Assembly: GCA_965224495.1 (NCBI GenBank) | Contig: CBDCZI010000011.1 | Coordinates: 1 to 64,000 of the forward strand | Direction of reading: 5' to 3' | Length of the DNA stretch: 64,000 bases | Origin: CBDCZI01 sp965224495 | GTDB taxonomy: Bacteria; Bacteroidota; Bacteroidia; Cytophagales; JAAEPT01 | Shown: positions 36,929 through 45,231 of the stretch, piece by piece | Position numbering within the stretch: position 1 is the first letter of the stretch | Layout of the letters: every line of letters begins with the position of its first letter | Notes under the pieces: generated by a model | The model's input: the letters and a program-made list of their open reading frames with translations, nothing else | Database searches by the model: none | Told to the model about the DNA's origin: nothing | Made by a program: the position numbers and the translations under genes

Positions 36929-37866
36929 TTGTTTATTTCTTTTATTATCGCTTCAGGTATTTCAAAATTCAACCTTTCATAGTCAATTTCAAATTCTTGA
37001 AGCTTCAGTGAAGATTCGATAACAAAGTTTATCAAAAAGTTTAATTCATTTTCAGGATAATGTTCTTTTTTGTGCCCACCCCACATTTCGCATATTATAT
37101 CTCCACCCAATGTAAAAGTTACATTAGGCGTTAAATATTTAAATAGAACATATTTTTTATAATCTAAGCCTAAGCTTATAATTTTTATCGCAAATTGCAT
37201 TTGTTTAATTGACTCTCCTGATTTGTCAATAAACTCTCCTAGCTTCTGAAATTCATCTGGTAATTCGATACTATTAAACCCCATAAAAAAGCTATTATGA
37301 AAACTTAAATTTTCGCCAAAGAAAAAAGGTGAACTGTAGTTTCCGTCTGCTTTTTTCTCATATTCTTTTATAAGAATTGTAAATGCTTTAGCAGTATTCT
37401 CCAAAATAAAATCGTAATTCTTTTTATCAATTTGATTTTCGGATTCTTTTAATAATTTTCTTACTTCGTTATTTGAAACTAATTCTGTTAATGAAATTGA
37501 ATCGAATTTTATTCCATTAATGAGTTCAATTGATTGTTTTAAAAAATATTTTGCAGCAAATTTTGAATGGTAAATATCTTATTTTGAAGGAAAAAGCCCT
37601 TTATGTTTTAAATTTTTTCTTCTCAGAGAAAGACTATTCATCTGTTCTTTTAGCGGTAACTCTGGGAATTCATCCCAATATTTAGGAAAAGAAAACACTT
37701 CTTTTTTATTCTTAAATTCAGAATAGAGTTTTAAAAACATTTCTACAGAACCGTGAAAACTTAAAATCGAAAAGCTTGCTAAACTTTCACTTCTTTGAGT
37801 TTGCTCGACTCCTTGATTATAAAGCTGTTTTATGATAGCTAAACGCCTTAAAATTATTTCTTTCTA
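36925..37866 (-). pseudogene. Hypothetical protein gene with an internal stop codon
   Basis: An open frame of about 310 codons runs from about 37866, where ATG is followed at once by TAG, to 36925. It is broken by a TAA at 37579-37581 inside the text KGLFPSK*DIYHSKFAAKYFL. The downstream 159 codons stay open if a TTG start is used, but the sequence is continuous in the same frame on both sides of the stop. The product is mostly helical (SFSILSFHGSVEMFLKLYSEF, then QFAIKIISLGLDYKKYVLF). No family recognised. Nonsense mutation, base error or recoding are possible; decay in a debris-rich island is the simplest. Confidence 0.6.
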
Positions 37867-38018
37867 CATTTCTGGATTTTAATTAAGCACAACACAGGGC
37901 TATCAAACACTGTGATGAATAGCTCCCTGATGTATGAAATACTTAAGTAAGTTTTTTATACAAATTCCCCTAATATTTAAGGGGTAATGAGTTTTGTGGT
38001 GAAACCACCCCTTTACTC

Positions 38019-38039
38019 CCCTCCTTGAAAAAAGGAGGG
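38019..38039. other. Perfect GC-rich hairpin
   Basis: CCCTCCTT and AAGGAGGG pair across a 5-base loop, within a run of C/T-rich text. Similar short C/G hairpins are common between genes in Bacteroidota. It sits just outside repeat copy B and between the broken gene and dnaB. Function unknown; a terminator role is possible on neither strand with confidence. Confidence 0.45.
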
Positions 38040-38040
38040 A

Positions 38041-38275
38041 AGTGTTACGTGTTTGTGCTTACGTTTTGTACAGTCGTTAGAAAGTCAGCTAGAAGCTAGT
38101 TGCTAACAGCTGTTTAACCGGCTTAGGGGCAAAGGCGGCATCCTTTTGTGAGGAACGAACAAAAGATACAGCCGACGACCCGACCCGACCTGACTTTTGT
38201 CGGTTGATTTCTTTTCTATCGGTAAAAAGCCTATGAAAGACTAAAAAAACAGTTCATCTCTAAGGGGAAGCTCCA
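38041..38275. repeat. Inverted copy B of the non-coding repeat
   Basis: This is the second copy of the element described at 31576-31890, in the opposite orientation, sharing roughly two thirds of its bases by eye. Blocks such as GTTAGAAAGTCAGCTA, CCGGCTTAGGGG, ATCCTTTTGTG, TTTTGTCGGTTGATTTC and CTAAGGGGAAGCTCC are retained. It lies just downstream of dnaB. No coding frame is evident in it. Confidence 0.8.
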
Positions 38276-38309
38276 ACTAAGTATACAATCTAATTTTCTA
38301 TTTCTAAAT

Positions 38310-39863
38310 TTAGAAGGGCACTTCTTCTCCTGTTCCCATAAATTCATTTCCACCACTTGGTGCATTCATTTTACTACCGATAGTATTTGGTGGCATCATT
38401 GGTCCATCCGAGGCACCGCCTGGTACTTGTGGGAAATCATTAGTAGGCATTTGACTTAAACTACCTTGTTCCAAATCACAGAAACGGGTGTATTTACCGA
38501 TAAATCGCAAAGGCACATCTTTCAATTCCCCGTGACGGTTTTTAGCGATTATAACCTCTCCAACTCCTGCGGTAGGCATACCGTCTTCTGTTTCTGTAAT
38601 GCCATAATATTCGGCACGGTACAAAAACATTACTTGATCGGCATCTTGCTCAATAGAACCAGATTCCCTCAAATCGGATAGTTGAGGGCGTTTGTCGGCA
38701 CGAGATTCTACGGCACGACTCAATTGAGAAAGTGCAATTACAGGAACGCTTAACTCTTTGGCAATATGTTTTAAGGCACGAGAGATAGAGGCAATTTCTT
38801 GTTCACGATTTCCAGATTTTCGAGAGGCTGTGTCTCCACTCATCAACTGTAAATAATCAATTACAATGAGTTGAATGTCGTGTTGCTGTTTCAAACGACG
38901 ACATTTTGCTCTCAATTCTAAGATCGAAAGGGCGGGAGTGTCATCAACAAATAGTTTTGCTTCCGATAATTTAGCGATTTTATGATGCAGTTGTGCCCAT
39001 TCGTATTCTTCTAAATCTCCTTTTCGAAGTTTGTCACTTTCAATTTCTGCTTCTGAAGAAATAATCCTTGTTATCAACTGAACGGCAGACATCTCTAAAG
39101 AGAAAATAACTACAGGTTTATCAAAATCTACGGCAGCATTTCTTAATACAGAGAGAACAAAAGCTGTTTTTCCCATCGCAGGACGGGCAGCGATAATGAT
39201 TAAATCGGAGGGTTGCCAACCGTTGGTTACACGGTCTAATTCTGTCAGTCCAGAAGGTACGCCTGTCAATCCTCCGTCATTGTCTTTTCGACTTTCAATT
39301 TCTCTAATTGCTTCACCAAGTACGGTTTGCATATCAGAGTAACTCTTTTTGACATTACCGTCAGATACTTGAAATAAGGCTTGTTCGGTTTTGTCTAAAA
39401 GCTCAAATACATCCGTAGTGTCTTCGTAAGCATCTTTTTGTATTTCTGAAGAAATAGAAATTAACGAACGTTTAATCGCCATTTCTGTAACGATACGTGA
39501 ATGGTATTCAATATTGGCTGCCGAATTGACCTTACTTGTCAGTTGGGTAATATAAAAAGCACCGCCCGCTTTTGTTAATTCACCTGTTTGACGTAATTCG
39601 TTGGTTACAGTCAATAAATCAATCGGTTCGGAGCGATTAAAAAGAGCAATAATAGCGGTGTAAACGATTTGGTTTTTTTCTACATAAAAACTTTCGGGCG
39701 TCAATACATCAACAACATCTGTAAGTGCATCTTTTTCAAGCATTAAAGCACCTAAAACAGCCTCTTCTAACTCAGGAACTTGTGGCGGTAACTTACCTAT
39801 GCCCTCAAATTCGGTGTTAAATGACGGTTTGTCTTTTGAGAATGATTTCTTCGGTGCTTCCAT
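38310..39863 (-). CDS. dnaB: Replicative DNA helicase
   Basis: A hexameric 5'-3' helicase that unwinds DNA at the replication fork, 517 residues. The N-terminal DnaB domain (LPPQVPELEEAVLGALMLEKDAL) is joined by a linker to the RecA-like motor. Visible are Walker A in IIAARPAMGKTAFVLSV, Walker B in IQLIVIDYLQLMSGD, and the arginine finger region HGELKDVPLRF. A flexible G/P/M-rich tail closes the protein. It is divergent from mpl across a palindromic regulatory region. Confidence 0.95.
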   Translation of the reverse strand: MEAPKKSFSKDKPSFNTEFEGIGKLPPQVPELEEAVLGALMLEKDALTDVVDVLTPESFYVEKNQIVYTAIIALFNRSEPIDLLTVTNELRQTGELTKAGGAFYITQLTSKVNSAANIEYHSRIVTEMAIKRSLISISSEIQKDAYEDTTDVFELLDKTEQALFQVSDGNVKKSYSDMQTVLGEAIREIESRKDNDGGLTGVPSGLTELDRVTNGWQPSDLIIIAARPAMGKTAFVLSVLRNAAVDFDKPVVIFSLEMSAVQLITRIISSEAEIESDKLRKGDLEEYEWAQLHHKIAKLSEAKLFVDDTPALSILELRAKCRRLKQQHDIQLIVIDYLQLMSGDTASRKSGNREQEIASISRALKHIAKELSVPVIALSQLSRAVESRADKRPQLSDLRESGSIEQDADQVMFLYRAEYYGITETEDGMPTAGVGEVIIAKNRHGELKDVPLRFIGKYTRFCDLEQGSLSQMPTNDFPQVPGGASDGPMMPPNTIGSKMNAPSGGNEFMGTGEEVPF

Positions 39864-39912
39864 TCTTCAAAATTAGCTTATTTGCGGACGGGTTTTAAGT
39901 TCTTTACAAACT

Positions 39913-39952
39913 TTATATATCCACAAATAATGTTATTTTTGTGGATATATAA
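39913..39952. promoter_or_regulatory. 15-bp perfect inverted repeat between dnaB and mpl
   Basis: Arms TTATATATCCACAAA (39913-39927) and TTTGTGGATATATAA (39938-39952) pair perfectly across 10 bases. They lie in the only gap between the divergent dnaB and mpl genes. The + strand sequence TATTTTTG at 39934-39941 matches the Bacteroidota -7 element, which puts the palindrome over the probable mpl promoter. Each arm also holds ATATCCACA, one base from a DnaA box. It is most likely an operator; the cognate protein is unknown. Confidence 0.7.
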
Positions 39953-39963
39953 TTTCGAAAAAA

Positions 39964-41334
39964 ATGAGCCAACAATTCAAAAAAATACATTTTATTGCTG
40001 TCGGTGGTAGTGTAATGCATAACCTTGCGATTGCTTTAAAAATCAATGGGGTGAAAATAACAGGGTCAGACGACCATTTTTACGAACCTTCGTTGTCTAA
40101 TTTGAAAAAACATCAAATATTACCAGTACAAGAAGGTTGGTTTGCTGAAAAAGTAACGTCTGATTTAGATGCTATTGTTGTAGGTATGCACGCCAAAAAA
40201 GATAATCCCGAATTGGTGAAAGCGCAAAGTTTAGGTTTGAAAATCTACTCTTTTCCTGAATTTATATTGGAGCAATCGAAAGATAAAAAACGTGTAGTAA
40301 TCGGTGGAAGTCACGGAAAGACGACAATTACGTCGATGATTATGCATGTATTGAAATTTAATAATTTCGCATTTGACTATTTGGTCGGTGGGCAATTAGA
40401 CGGTTTCGAAACAATGGTACAGTTGAGCGATGCGCCGATGATTATTATTGAAGGAGATGAATATTTGACCTCGCCTTTAGATTTGACACCTAAATTTTTA
40501 AAATACAAACACGATATCGCATTGATTAGTGGTATTGCTTGGGACCACGCTAATATTTTCCCAACAATGGCTGATTATGTCAAGCCTTTTGAATCTTTTA
40601 TTCGTGCGACTCCAAAAGGAGGTTCGTTGATTTATAATGTTGATGATAAAGTAACAAAAGAGTTGTGCGAAGGGTATAAGGGGGAAGAAATAAGTAAGAT
40701 TGAATATACTTATCCTAAATTTGAAATAGAAAACGAACAAACTTTTCTTTTCGATGAAAATGACAAGAAAGTGCCTTTAAAGGTTTTTGGTCAGCATAAC
40801 TTGGCTAATCTATCAGGAGCACAAGCGATTTGTCGTCAATTGGGAGTGACCGATAAAATGTTTTACAAGGCCGTTCAAACTTTTGAAGGAGCAGGGAAAC
40901 GTTTGGAGTTGATGGGAGAGAAAAAAGGCGTGAAAGTATATAAAGATTTTGCTCACGCACCATCAAAATTAGCAGCATCTGTAAATGCAGTAAGAGAGCA
41001 ATTTACTTCAAAAGAGGTGGTTGCAGTGTACGAATTACATACATTTAGTTCTTTTAACGATGAGTTTTTGGCTCAATACAAAGATGCGTTACAAGATGCA
41101 GACCAAGCGATTTTGATGCTTGATGATAAGGTTTTGAAAGCAAAGGGAAATGCAAACCTAACGGATGAAATTTTAAAAGAACGTTTCAATGCACCTGACG
41201 CAATAGTTGTTCATAAGCAAGAGGAGTTTGTGACAGCTTTAAAAAAGGTAGATTGGAACAATAAAGTATTACTTGTAATGAGTTCGGGAGGTTTGACAGG
41301 ACTTTCTTTTGATGATATAATAGAATTAATTTAA
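39964..41334 (+). CDS. mpl: UDP-N-acetylmuramate:L-alanyl-gamma-D-glutamyl-meso-diaminopimelate ligase
   Basis: A murein-recycling ligase that attaches the salvaged tripeptide to UDP-MurNAc. 456 residues, of the Mur ligase fold: an N-terminal Rossmann start HFIAVGGSVMHNLAIAL, P-loop VIGGSHGKTTITSMI, a central domain (IIIEGDEYLTSPLD), and a C-terminal domain with KDFAHAPSKLAASV. The HAP(S/T)K form and overall length fit Mpl rather than MurC. It leads a probable + strand unit with the exonuclease and rsmE. Confidence 0.92.
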   Translation: MSQQFKKIHFIAVGGSVMHNLAIALKINGVKITGSDDHFYEPSLSNLKKHQILPVQEGWFAEKVTSDLDAIVVGMHAKKDNPELVKAQSLGLKIYSFPEFILEQSKDKKRVVIGGSHGKTTITSMIMHVLKFNNFAFDYLVGGQLDGFETMVQLSDAPMIIIEGDEYLTSPLDLTPKFLKYKHDIALISGIAWDHANIFPTMADYVKPFESFIRATPKGGSLIYNVDDKVTKELCEGYKGEEISKIEYTYPKFEIENEQTFLFDENDKKVPLKVFGQHNLANLSGAQAICRQLGVTDKMFYKAVQTFEGAGKRLELMGEKKGVKVYKDFAHAPSKLAASVNAVREQFTSKEVVAVYELHTFSSFNDEFLAQYKDALQDADQAILMLDDKVLKAKGNANLTDEILKERFNAPDAIVVHKQEEFVTALKKVDWNNKVLLVMSSGGLTGLSFDDIIELI

Positions 41335-41345
41335 GATTTAGAGCG

Positions 41346-42152
41346 ATGAAGTTAGATTTAAAAAGACCACTTGTATTTTTTGACCTTGAAACAACAGGCA
41401 TCAATGTGACAAAAGACCGTATTGTTGAGGCAGCTTTCATTAAAGTTAACCCTGACGGAACAGAGGAAGAGCGTCACGTCGTGGTGCATCCTACCATTCC
41501 AATTCCACCCGAAGTATCGGCTATTCACGGAATTTACGATAAAGACGTGCACGACAAACCGACATTTAAAGAGATATCTAAAGACTTATTGACTTGGTTG
41601 AAAGGGTGTGATTTGGGAGGATACAATTTATTGAAATTTGATATACCTGTTTTAATCGAAGAGTTTATTCGTGCAGGAATAGAATATGATATTGATAGCG
41701 TAGAAGTAGTTGATGCTCAGGCAATATTTTATATGATGGAACCACGTACTTTAACAGGTGCGTTTAAGTTTTATTGTGGAAAAGATTTGAAAGATGCACA
41801 TAGTGCGTTGGCAGATACTCGTGCAACATTAGACGTTTATAGAGGGCAAATAGCGAAATACGAAGGTGTAAAAATCATTAATAAAAAAGGAGAGGAGGTA
41901 GAACCTGTCAAAAATGACGTGTCACATATTCACGACCAAACAGCCAAACAATTTGCTGATTTGGCGGGGAGGTTATGTTATAATGCTGATGGTGATATTG
42001 CTTTAAACTTCGGTAAACACAAAGGAAAAGCAGTTTCTTGGGTTTTTGATAGAGAACCAGGTTATTACGACTGGATGATGAAAGGAGATTTTCCGACACA
42101 AACCAAACGTGTAATTACAAGAATTAAATTAGCTAAATTGACAAATAACTAA
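41346..42152 (+). CDS. DEDDh 3'-5' exonuclease, DNA polymerase III epsilon-like, with DUF3820 tail
   Basis: 268 residues. The exonuclease motifs are FFDLETTGIN (Exo I), LGGYNLLKFDIPVL (Exo II) and DAHSALADTRATLDVY (Exo III, H-x-A-x-x-D), giving all acidic metal ligands and the histidine. From about residue 215 comes a small C-terminal domain with LNFGKHKGKAVSWVFDREPGYYDWM, the DUF3820-type fold seen behind many Bacteroidota exonucleases. It begins 11 bases after mpl and overlaps rsmE by one base. It may act in proofreading, repair or RNA turnover. Confidence 0.88.
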   Translation: MKLDLKRPLVFFDLETTGINVTKDRIVEAAFIKVNPDGTEEERHVVVHPTIPIPPEVSAIHGIYDKDVHDKPTFKEISKDLLTWLKGCDLGGYNLLKFDIPVLIEEFIRAGIEYDIDSVEVVDAQAIFYMMEPRTLTGAFKFYCGKDLKDAHSALADTRATLDVYRGQIAKYEGVKIINKKGEEVEPVKNDVSHIHDQTAKQFADLAGRLCYNADGDIALNFGKHKGKAVSWVFDREPGYYDWMMKGDFPTQTKRVITRIKLAKLTNN

Positions 42153-42844
42153 TGCACATCTTTTTTGCACCGACATTCCCTGAACAATCATCGCTATCAG
42201 AAGAAGAAAGTAAACACGCTTTTCGTGTGTTGCGTTTAAAGGTGGGGAATAAAATAGAAGTAATCAACGGCAGAGGTTCGTTTTACACCTGTGAAATTAC
42301 TTCACTCGATAAAAGAACGTGTGAATTGACTATTTTATCAGAAAAGGAAGATTTAGTTCGTTCGTTTTATCTGCATATAGCTATCGCACCAACCAAAAAT
42401 ATCGATAGAGTAGAATGGTTTGTGGAAAAATGTATAGAGTTTGGGGTAGATGAAATTTCGTTTATCAAATCAAGTAATTCGGAACGTAAAATCATTAAGT
42501 TAGAAAGAATTAAGCGTATTGCAGTTTCGGCAATGAAACAATCTCAACGTGCTTATTTCCCTATAATAAATGAATTAGTTACTTATAAGGAGTTTTTACC
42601 AACAGTAGAGCAAGAACATAAACTGATTGCACATTTGGTAGATGAAGACCGTCAAGGACTAAAGGGGTTACCTTTGAATTCTACTTATTGTATGCTTATT
42701 GGTCCTGAAGGAGATTTTACGCCCGAAGAAGTGGGTTTGGCTTTAGCGAATAATTTCAAACCAGTGACCTTGGGGAATTACCGTTTACGAACCGAAACAG
42801 CAGGTATTTCTGTTTGTCAGTCCATAAACTTTATGCACGAGTAA
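42152..42844 (+). CDS. rsmE: 16S rRNA (uracil(1498)-N3)-methyltransferase
   Basis: A SPOUT-class enzyme that methylates U1498 of 16S rRNA with SAM. 230 residues. An N-terminal PUA-like part (EEESKHAFRVLRLKVGNKIEV) precedes the knotted domain with LIGPEGDFTPEEVGLAL and LGNYRLRTETAGI, the SAM-binding loops characteristic of RsmE. One-base overlap with the exonuclease gene suggests coupled translation. Confidence 0.93.
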   Translation: MHIFFAPTFPEQSSLSEEESKHAFRVLRLKVGNKIEVINGRGSFYTCEITSLDKRTCELTILSEKEDLVRSFYLHIAIAPTKNIDRVEWFVEKCIEFGVDEISFIKSSNSERKIIKLERIKRIAVSAMKQSQRAYFPIINELVTYKEFLPTVEQEHKLIAHLVDEDRQGLKGLPLNSTYCMLIGPEGDFTPEEVGLALANNFKPVTLGNYRLRTETAGISVCQSINFMHE

Positions 42845-42892
42845 ATTTAGAATGGAAATTAAATAGATAAAACAACCAAGACAATAGGATAG

Positions 42893-43564
42893 ATGAAAAA
42901 ATGGTTTTTAGTTACTTTGGCAAGTTTGGCAAGTTTGGTTATTGGTTTGATGGCGTTTACAAATGCTTATTCTTACAAGATAGCACGGCTGAAATACGGC
43001 GGAAGTGGGGATTGGTATGCCAATGAAACTTCGTTGCCGAACTTAATTAAGTTTTGTAACCGTGTGTTGCATACCTCGATAGACCCAAAAGAAGACTATG
43101 TAGAACCAGTAAGTGCTAAGATTTTTAATTACCCGTTTATCCACATGACAGGACACGGAAACATTACCTTTTTACCAGACGAAGCCCAGAACTTACGCTT
43201 GTATTTGACTTCTGGAGGTTTTTTGCATATTGATGACAATTACGGAATGGATGCTTTTATTCGTTTAGAAATGAAAAAAGTATTTCCTGAATTAGAATTT
43301 GTAGAAGTACCGTTTTCACACGCTATCTATCATCAAAAGTATAATTTCCCTAAAGGATTACCGAAAATTCACGAACACGACAACAAACCAACACAAGGTT
43401 TGGGGCTTTTATGGAAAGGGAAACTCGTCTGTTTTTATACTTACGAAACAGATTTGGGTGACGGTTGGGAAGACCAAGCGGTACATAATGACCCTGAAAG
43501 TGTACGTCAAAAAGCATTGAAAATGGGAGCGAATATTCTTTCTTATGCTTTAAATGGCGAGTAA
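42893..43564 (+). CDS. DUF4159 family protein
   Basis: 223 residues. An N-terminal hydrophobic segment (residues about 3-22) anchors or exports the protein. The rest matches the DUF4159 pattern: RLKYGGSGDWYANETSLPNL, YPFIHMTGHGNITF, LRLYLTSGGFLHIDDNYGMD, and LLWKGKLVCFYTYETDLGDGW, which recalls the ThuA/glutamine amidotransferase-like fold. Function is unknown. It lies in the same orientation as mpl-rsmE, with a terminator just behind it. Confidence 0.85.
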   Translation: MKKWFLVTLASLASLVIGLMAFTNAYSYKIARLKYGGSGDWYANETSLPNLIKFCNRVLHTSIDPKEDYVEPVSAKIFNYPFIHMTGHGNITFLPDEAQNLRLYLTSGGFLHIDDNYGMDAFIRLEMKKVFPELEFVEVPFSHAIYHQKYNFPKGLPKIHEHDNKPTQGLGLLWKGKLVCFYTYETDLGDGWEDQAVHNDPESVRQKALKMGANILSYALNGE

Positions 43565-43566
43565 TT

Positions 43567-43597
43567 AAGTGTTTTAACGTAAAACACTTAGGTTTTT
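43567..43597 (+). terminator. Rho-independent terminator after DUF4159 gene
   Basis: AAGTGTTTTA and TAAAACACTT pair perfectly across a 3-base loop and are followed by GGTTTTT. It starts three bases after the stop codon, ending the mpl to DUF4159 unit. Confidence 0.82.
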
Positions 43598-43657
43598 AAT
43601 GTGAATTTGTTATATTAAGGGAATTGGTATTTTTTTAATTAACCCAAATTTGGAATT

Positions 43658-44230
43658 ATGAAAAATATAACCTTAACAATAACCTTTCTTTTAACTGTTT
43701 TATGCACTGTTTTTGCTCAAAAACCAGCAGTTGACAGTATACCTGTCGTACATAAACATGACAAAGGATTTACACACTATATAGGAGAAGAGTTTGAAGG
43801 AGGGGTGATTTATTATTTAACGAAAGGAGAAGACGGTATCGAACACGGTCTTATTGTCGCTAAAACACAGAAGAATCATGTGAAATGGCAGGATAAAAAC
43901 TCGTTTGTTAAAGCAAATGACAGTGAAGACGGAGCGGTAAACACAAGGTTGATGGTACATAGTTCAGCTAAAAAATATGTATTGACTTTTGGGGAAGGTT
44001 GGTATTTACCAAGTATTGATGAGTTGAGTATTTTGTATCATTACCGAGAAAAAGTTAATGAGACATTAATTAGCGGTCATTTTACACCACTTTCGGCACA
44101 AGGTATTTATTGGAGTAGTACAGAGTTTGTTGCTCAAAGTGCTTTTGCATTTGATTTTAATGGAGGTTATTCAGGAGATCATTCCTATAAATTTCACCCT
44201 TACATTATTCGTGCAACACGTGCTTTTTAA
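43658..44230 (+). CDS. Secreted DUF1566-like protein
   Basis: 190 residues. A signal peptide ends near VFAQ (residue 21). The mature part shows the DUF1566/Lcl C-terminal pattern: GGVIYYLTKGEDGIEHGLIVA, WYLPSIDELSILY, YWSSTEFVAQSAFAFDFNGG, and the terminal IIRATRAF. The family fold is a small C-type-lectin-like domain, often on exported surface proteins. The role here is unknown. It is probably monocistronic, between a terminator and the next gene's promoter. Confidence 0.75.
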   Translation: MKNITLTITFLLTVLCTVFAQKPAVDSIPVVHKHDKGFTHYIGEEFEGGVIYYLTKGEDGIEHGLIVAKTQKNHVKWQDKNSFVKANDSEDGAVNTRLMVHSSAKKYVLTFGEGWYLPSIDELSILYHYREKVNETLISGHFTPLSAQGIYWSSTEFVAQSAFAFDFNGGYSGDHSYKFHPYIIRATRAF

Positions 44231-44247
44231 GCTAAGGTTAATTTTTG

Positions 44248-44255
44248 TATCTTTG
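44248..44255 (+). promoter_or_regulatory. Probable -7 element for the Rpn-like nuclease gene
   Basis: TATCTTTG is a full match to TAnnTTTG, 17 bases before the ATG. No convincing -33 element was identified. Confidence 0.55.
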
Positions 44256-44271
44256 TAAAAACTAAGTTTTT

Positions 44272-45168
44272 ATGTTGGCAAGTAAAGCAAAATACATCAA
44301 TCCATTTACTGATTATGGGTTTAAGCGTCTTTTCGGAGAAGAGCCTAATAAAGACTTGTTACTCGATTTTTTGAATGAGTTATTGAAAGAAAATGAAGGT
44401 GAGATAAAAGAAATTTCTTATTTACCAACCGAACGTTTACCACATTCTCGCGAGAGTAGAAAAGCTATTTTTGATTTGTATTGTACAAATGAAAAAGGAG
44501 AGAAGTTTATCGTTGAATTACAAAAAACGAAGCAAAAATACTTTAAAGACCGTGCTTTGTATTACTCTACCTTTCCTATTCAGGAACAAGCAATAACAGG
44601 TAAGGAGTGGGATTTTAACTTGAAAAAAGTTTACACGATTGCAATATTAGATTTTGTATTTGATGAAGATAAAGAGGAGCTAGAAAAATACCGTTACGAC
44701 ATCAAACTAACAGATATTGATACAAAAAAGACCTTCTATGATAAACTAACATTTATTTATTTGGAGATGCCTAAGTTCAATAAAAAAGAAAATGAACTCC
44801 ATACAAAATTTGATAAATGGCTTTATGTATTAAGGAACCTCAATAAGTTGGACCGTGTGCCTATTGAGTTAAAAGAAAGTATATTTTTAAAATTGTTTAA
44901 AACAGCCGAAATAGCGGAGTTAAATAGAGGAGAATTTAAAAAATACCAAGACAGTTTAAATGCCTACCGAGATATAAAGAACTCTGTAAATACTGCTCGT
45001 GAAGAAGGTATTGAGCAGGGAATAGAGCAGGGAATAGAGCAGGGTATTGAGGAAGGAGAGAAGAAAAAAGCATTCGAAATAGCAAAGAATTTAGTTAAGG
45101 GTAATTATTCGGTTGAGGTCATCGCTCAAATAACAGGTTTGAGTGAAAATGAAATAAAGGACTTGTAA
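44272..45168 (+). CDS. Rpn/PD-(D/E)XK nuclease family transposase-like protein
   Basis: 298 residues. The N-terminal AKYINPFTDYGFKRLFGEE and the nuclease core IFDLYCTNEKGEKFIVELQ, with D and E-x-Q, are typical of the PDDEXK_2/Rpn family. Members promote RecA-independent recombination and are often multicopy. The middle FNKKENELHTKFDKWLYVLRNL is conserved in Bacteroidota members. The C-terminal part is a coiled coil built of GIEQ repeats. It stands alone with its own promoter. Confidence 0.85.
   Translation: MLASKAKYINPFTDYGFKRLFGEEPNKDLLLDFLNELLKENEGEIKEISYLPTERLPHSRESRKAIFDLYCTNEKGEKFIVELQKTKQKYFKDRALYYSTFPIQEQAITGKEWDFNLKKVYTIAILDFVFDEDKEELEKYRYDIKLTDIDTKKTFYDKLTFIYLEMPKFNKKENELHTKFDKWLYVLRNLNKLDRVPIELKESIFLKLFKTAEIAELNRGEFKKYQDSLNAYRDIKNSVNTAREEGIEQGIEQGIEQGIEEGEKKKAFEIAKNLVKGNYSVEVIAQITGLSENEIKDL
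45007..45054 (+). repeat. Four 12-base tandem repeats in the Rpn-like gene
   Basis: The units encode GIEQ, GIEQ, GIEQ and GIEE in frame. They sit before the C-terminal helix. Such short coding repeats vary in number by slippage among Rpn family genes. Confidence 0.9.
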
Positions 45169-45219
45169 ACAAGCCTAATATTAAAGTAATTCAATTCCTT
45201 ATTTTTAGTTCTTATCGCT

Positions 45220-45227
45220 TATCTTTG
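45220..45227 (+). promoter_or_regulatory. Probable -7 element giving a near-leaderless rRNA methyltransferase mRNA
   Basis: TATCTTTG matches TAnnTTTG exactly and ends only four bases before the ATG at 45232. Transcription should then begin at or beside the start codon. Confidence 0.5.
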
Positions 45228-45231
45228 TGGA

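Noticed and set aside
37900..37955. Integron-type attC site (imperfect CAGGGCTAT / ATAGCTCCCTG pairing)
   Set aside because: The pairing is short, no integrase or cassette array is visible, and the core GTT/AAC triplets are not convincing.
39913..39952. Replication origin near dnaB
   Set aside because: Only two imperfect DnaA-like boxes are present, with no dnaA, dnaN or box cluster; an operator is a better reading.
45007..45054. CRISPR or noncoding tandem repeat
   Set aside because: The units are in frame inside a coding region and have no spacers.
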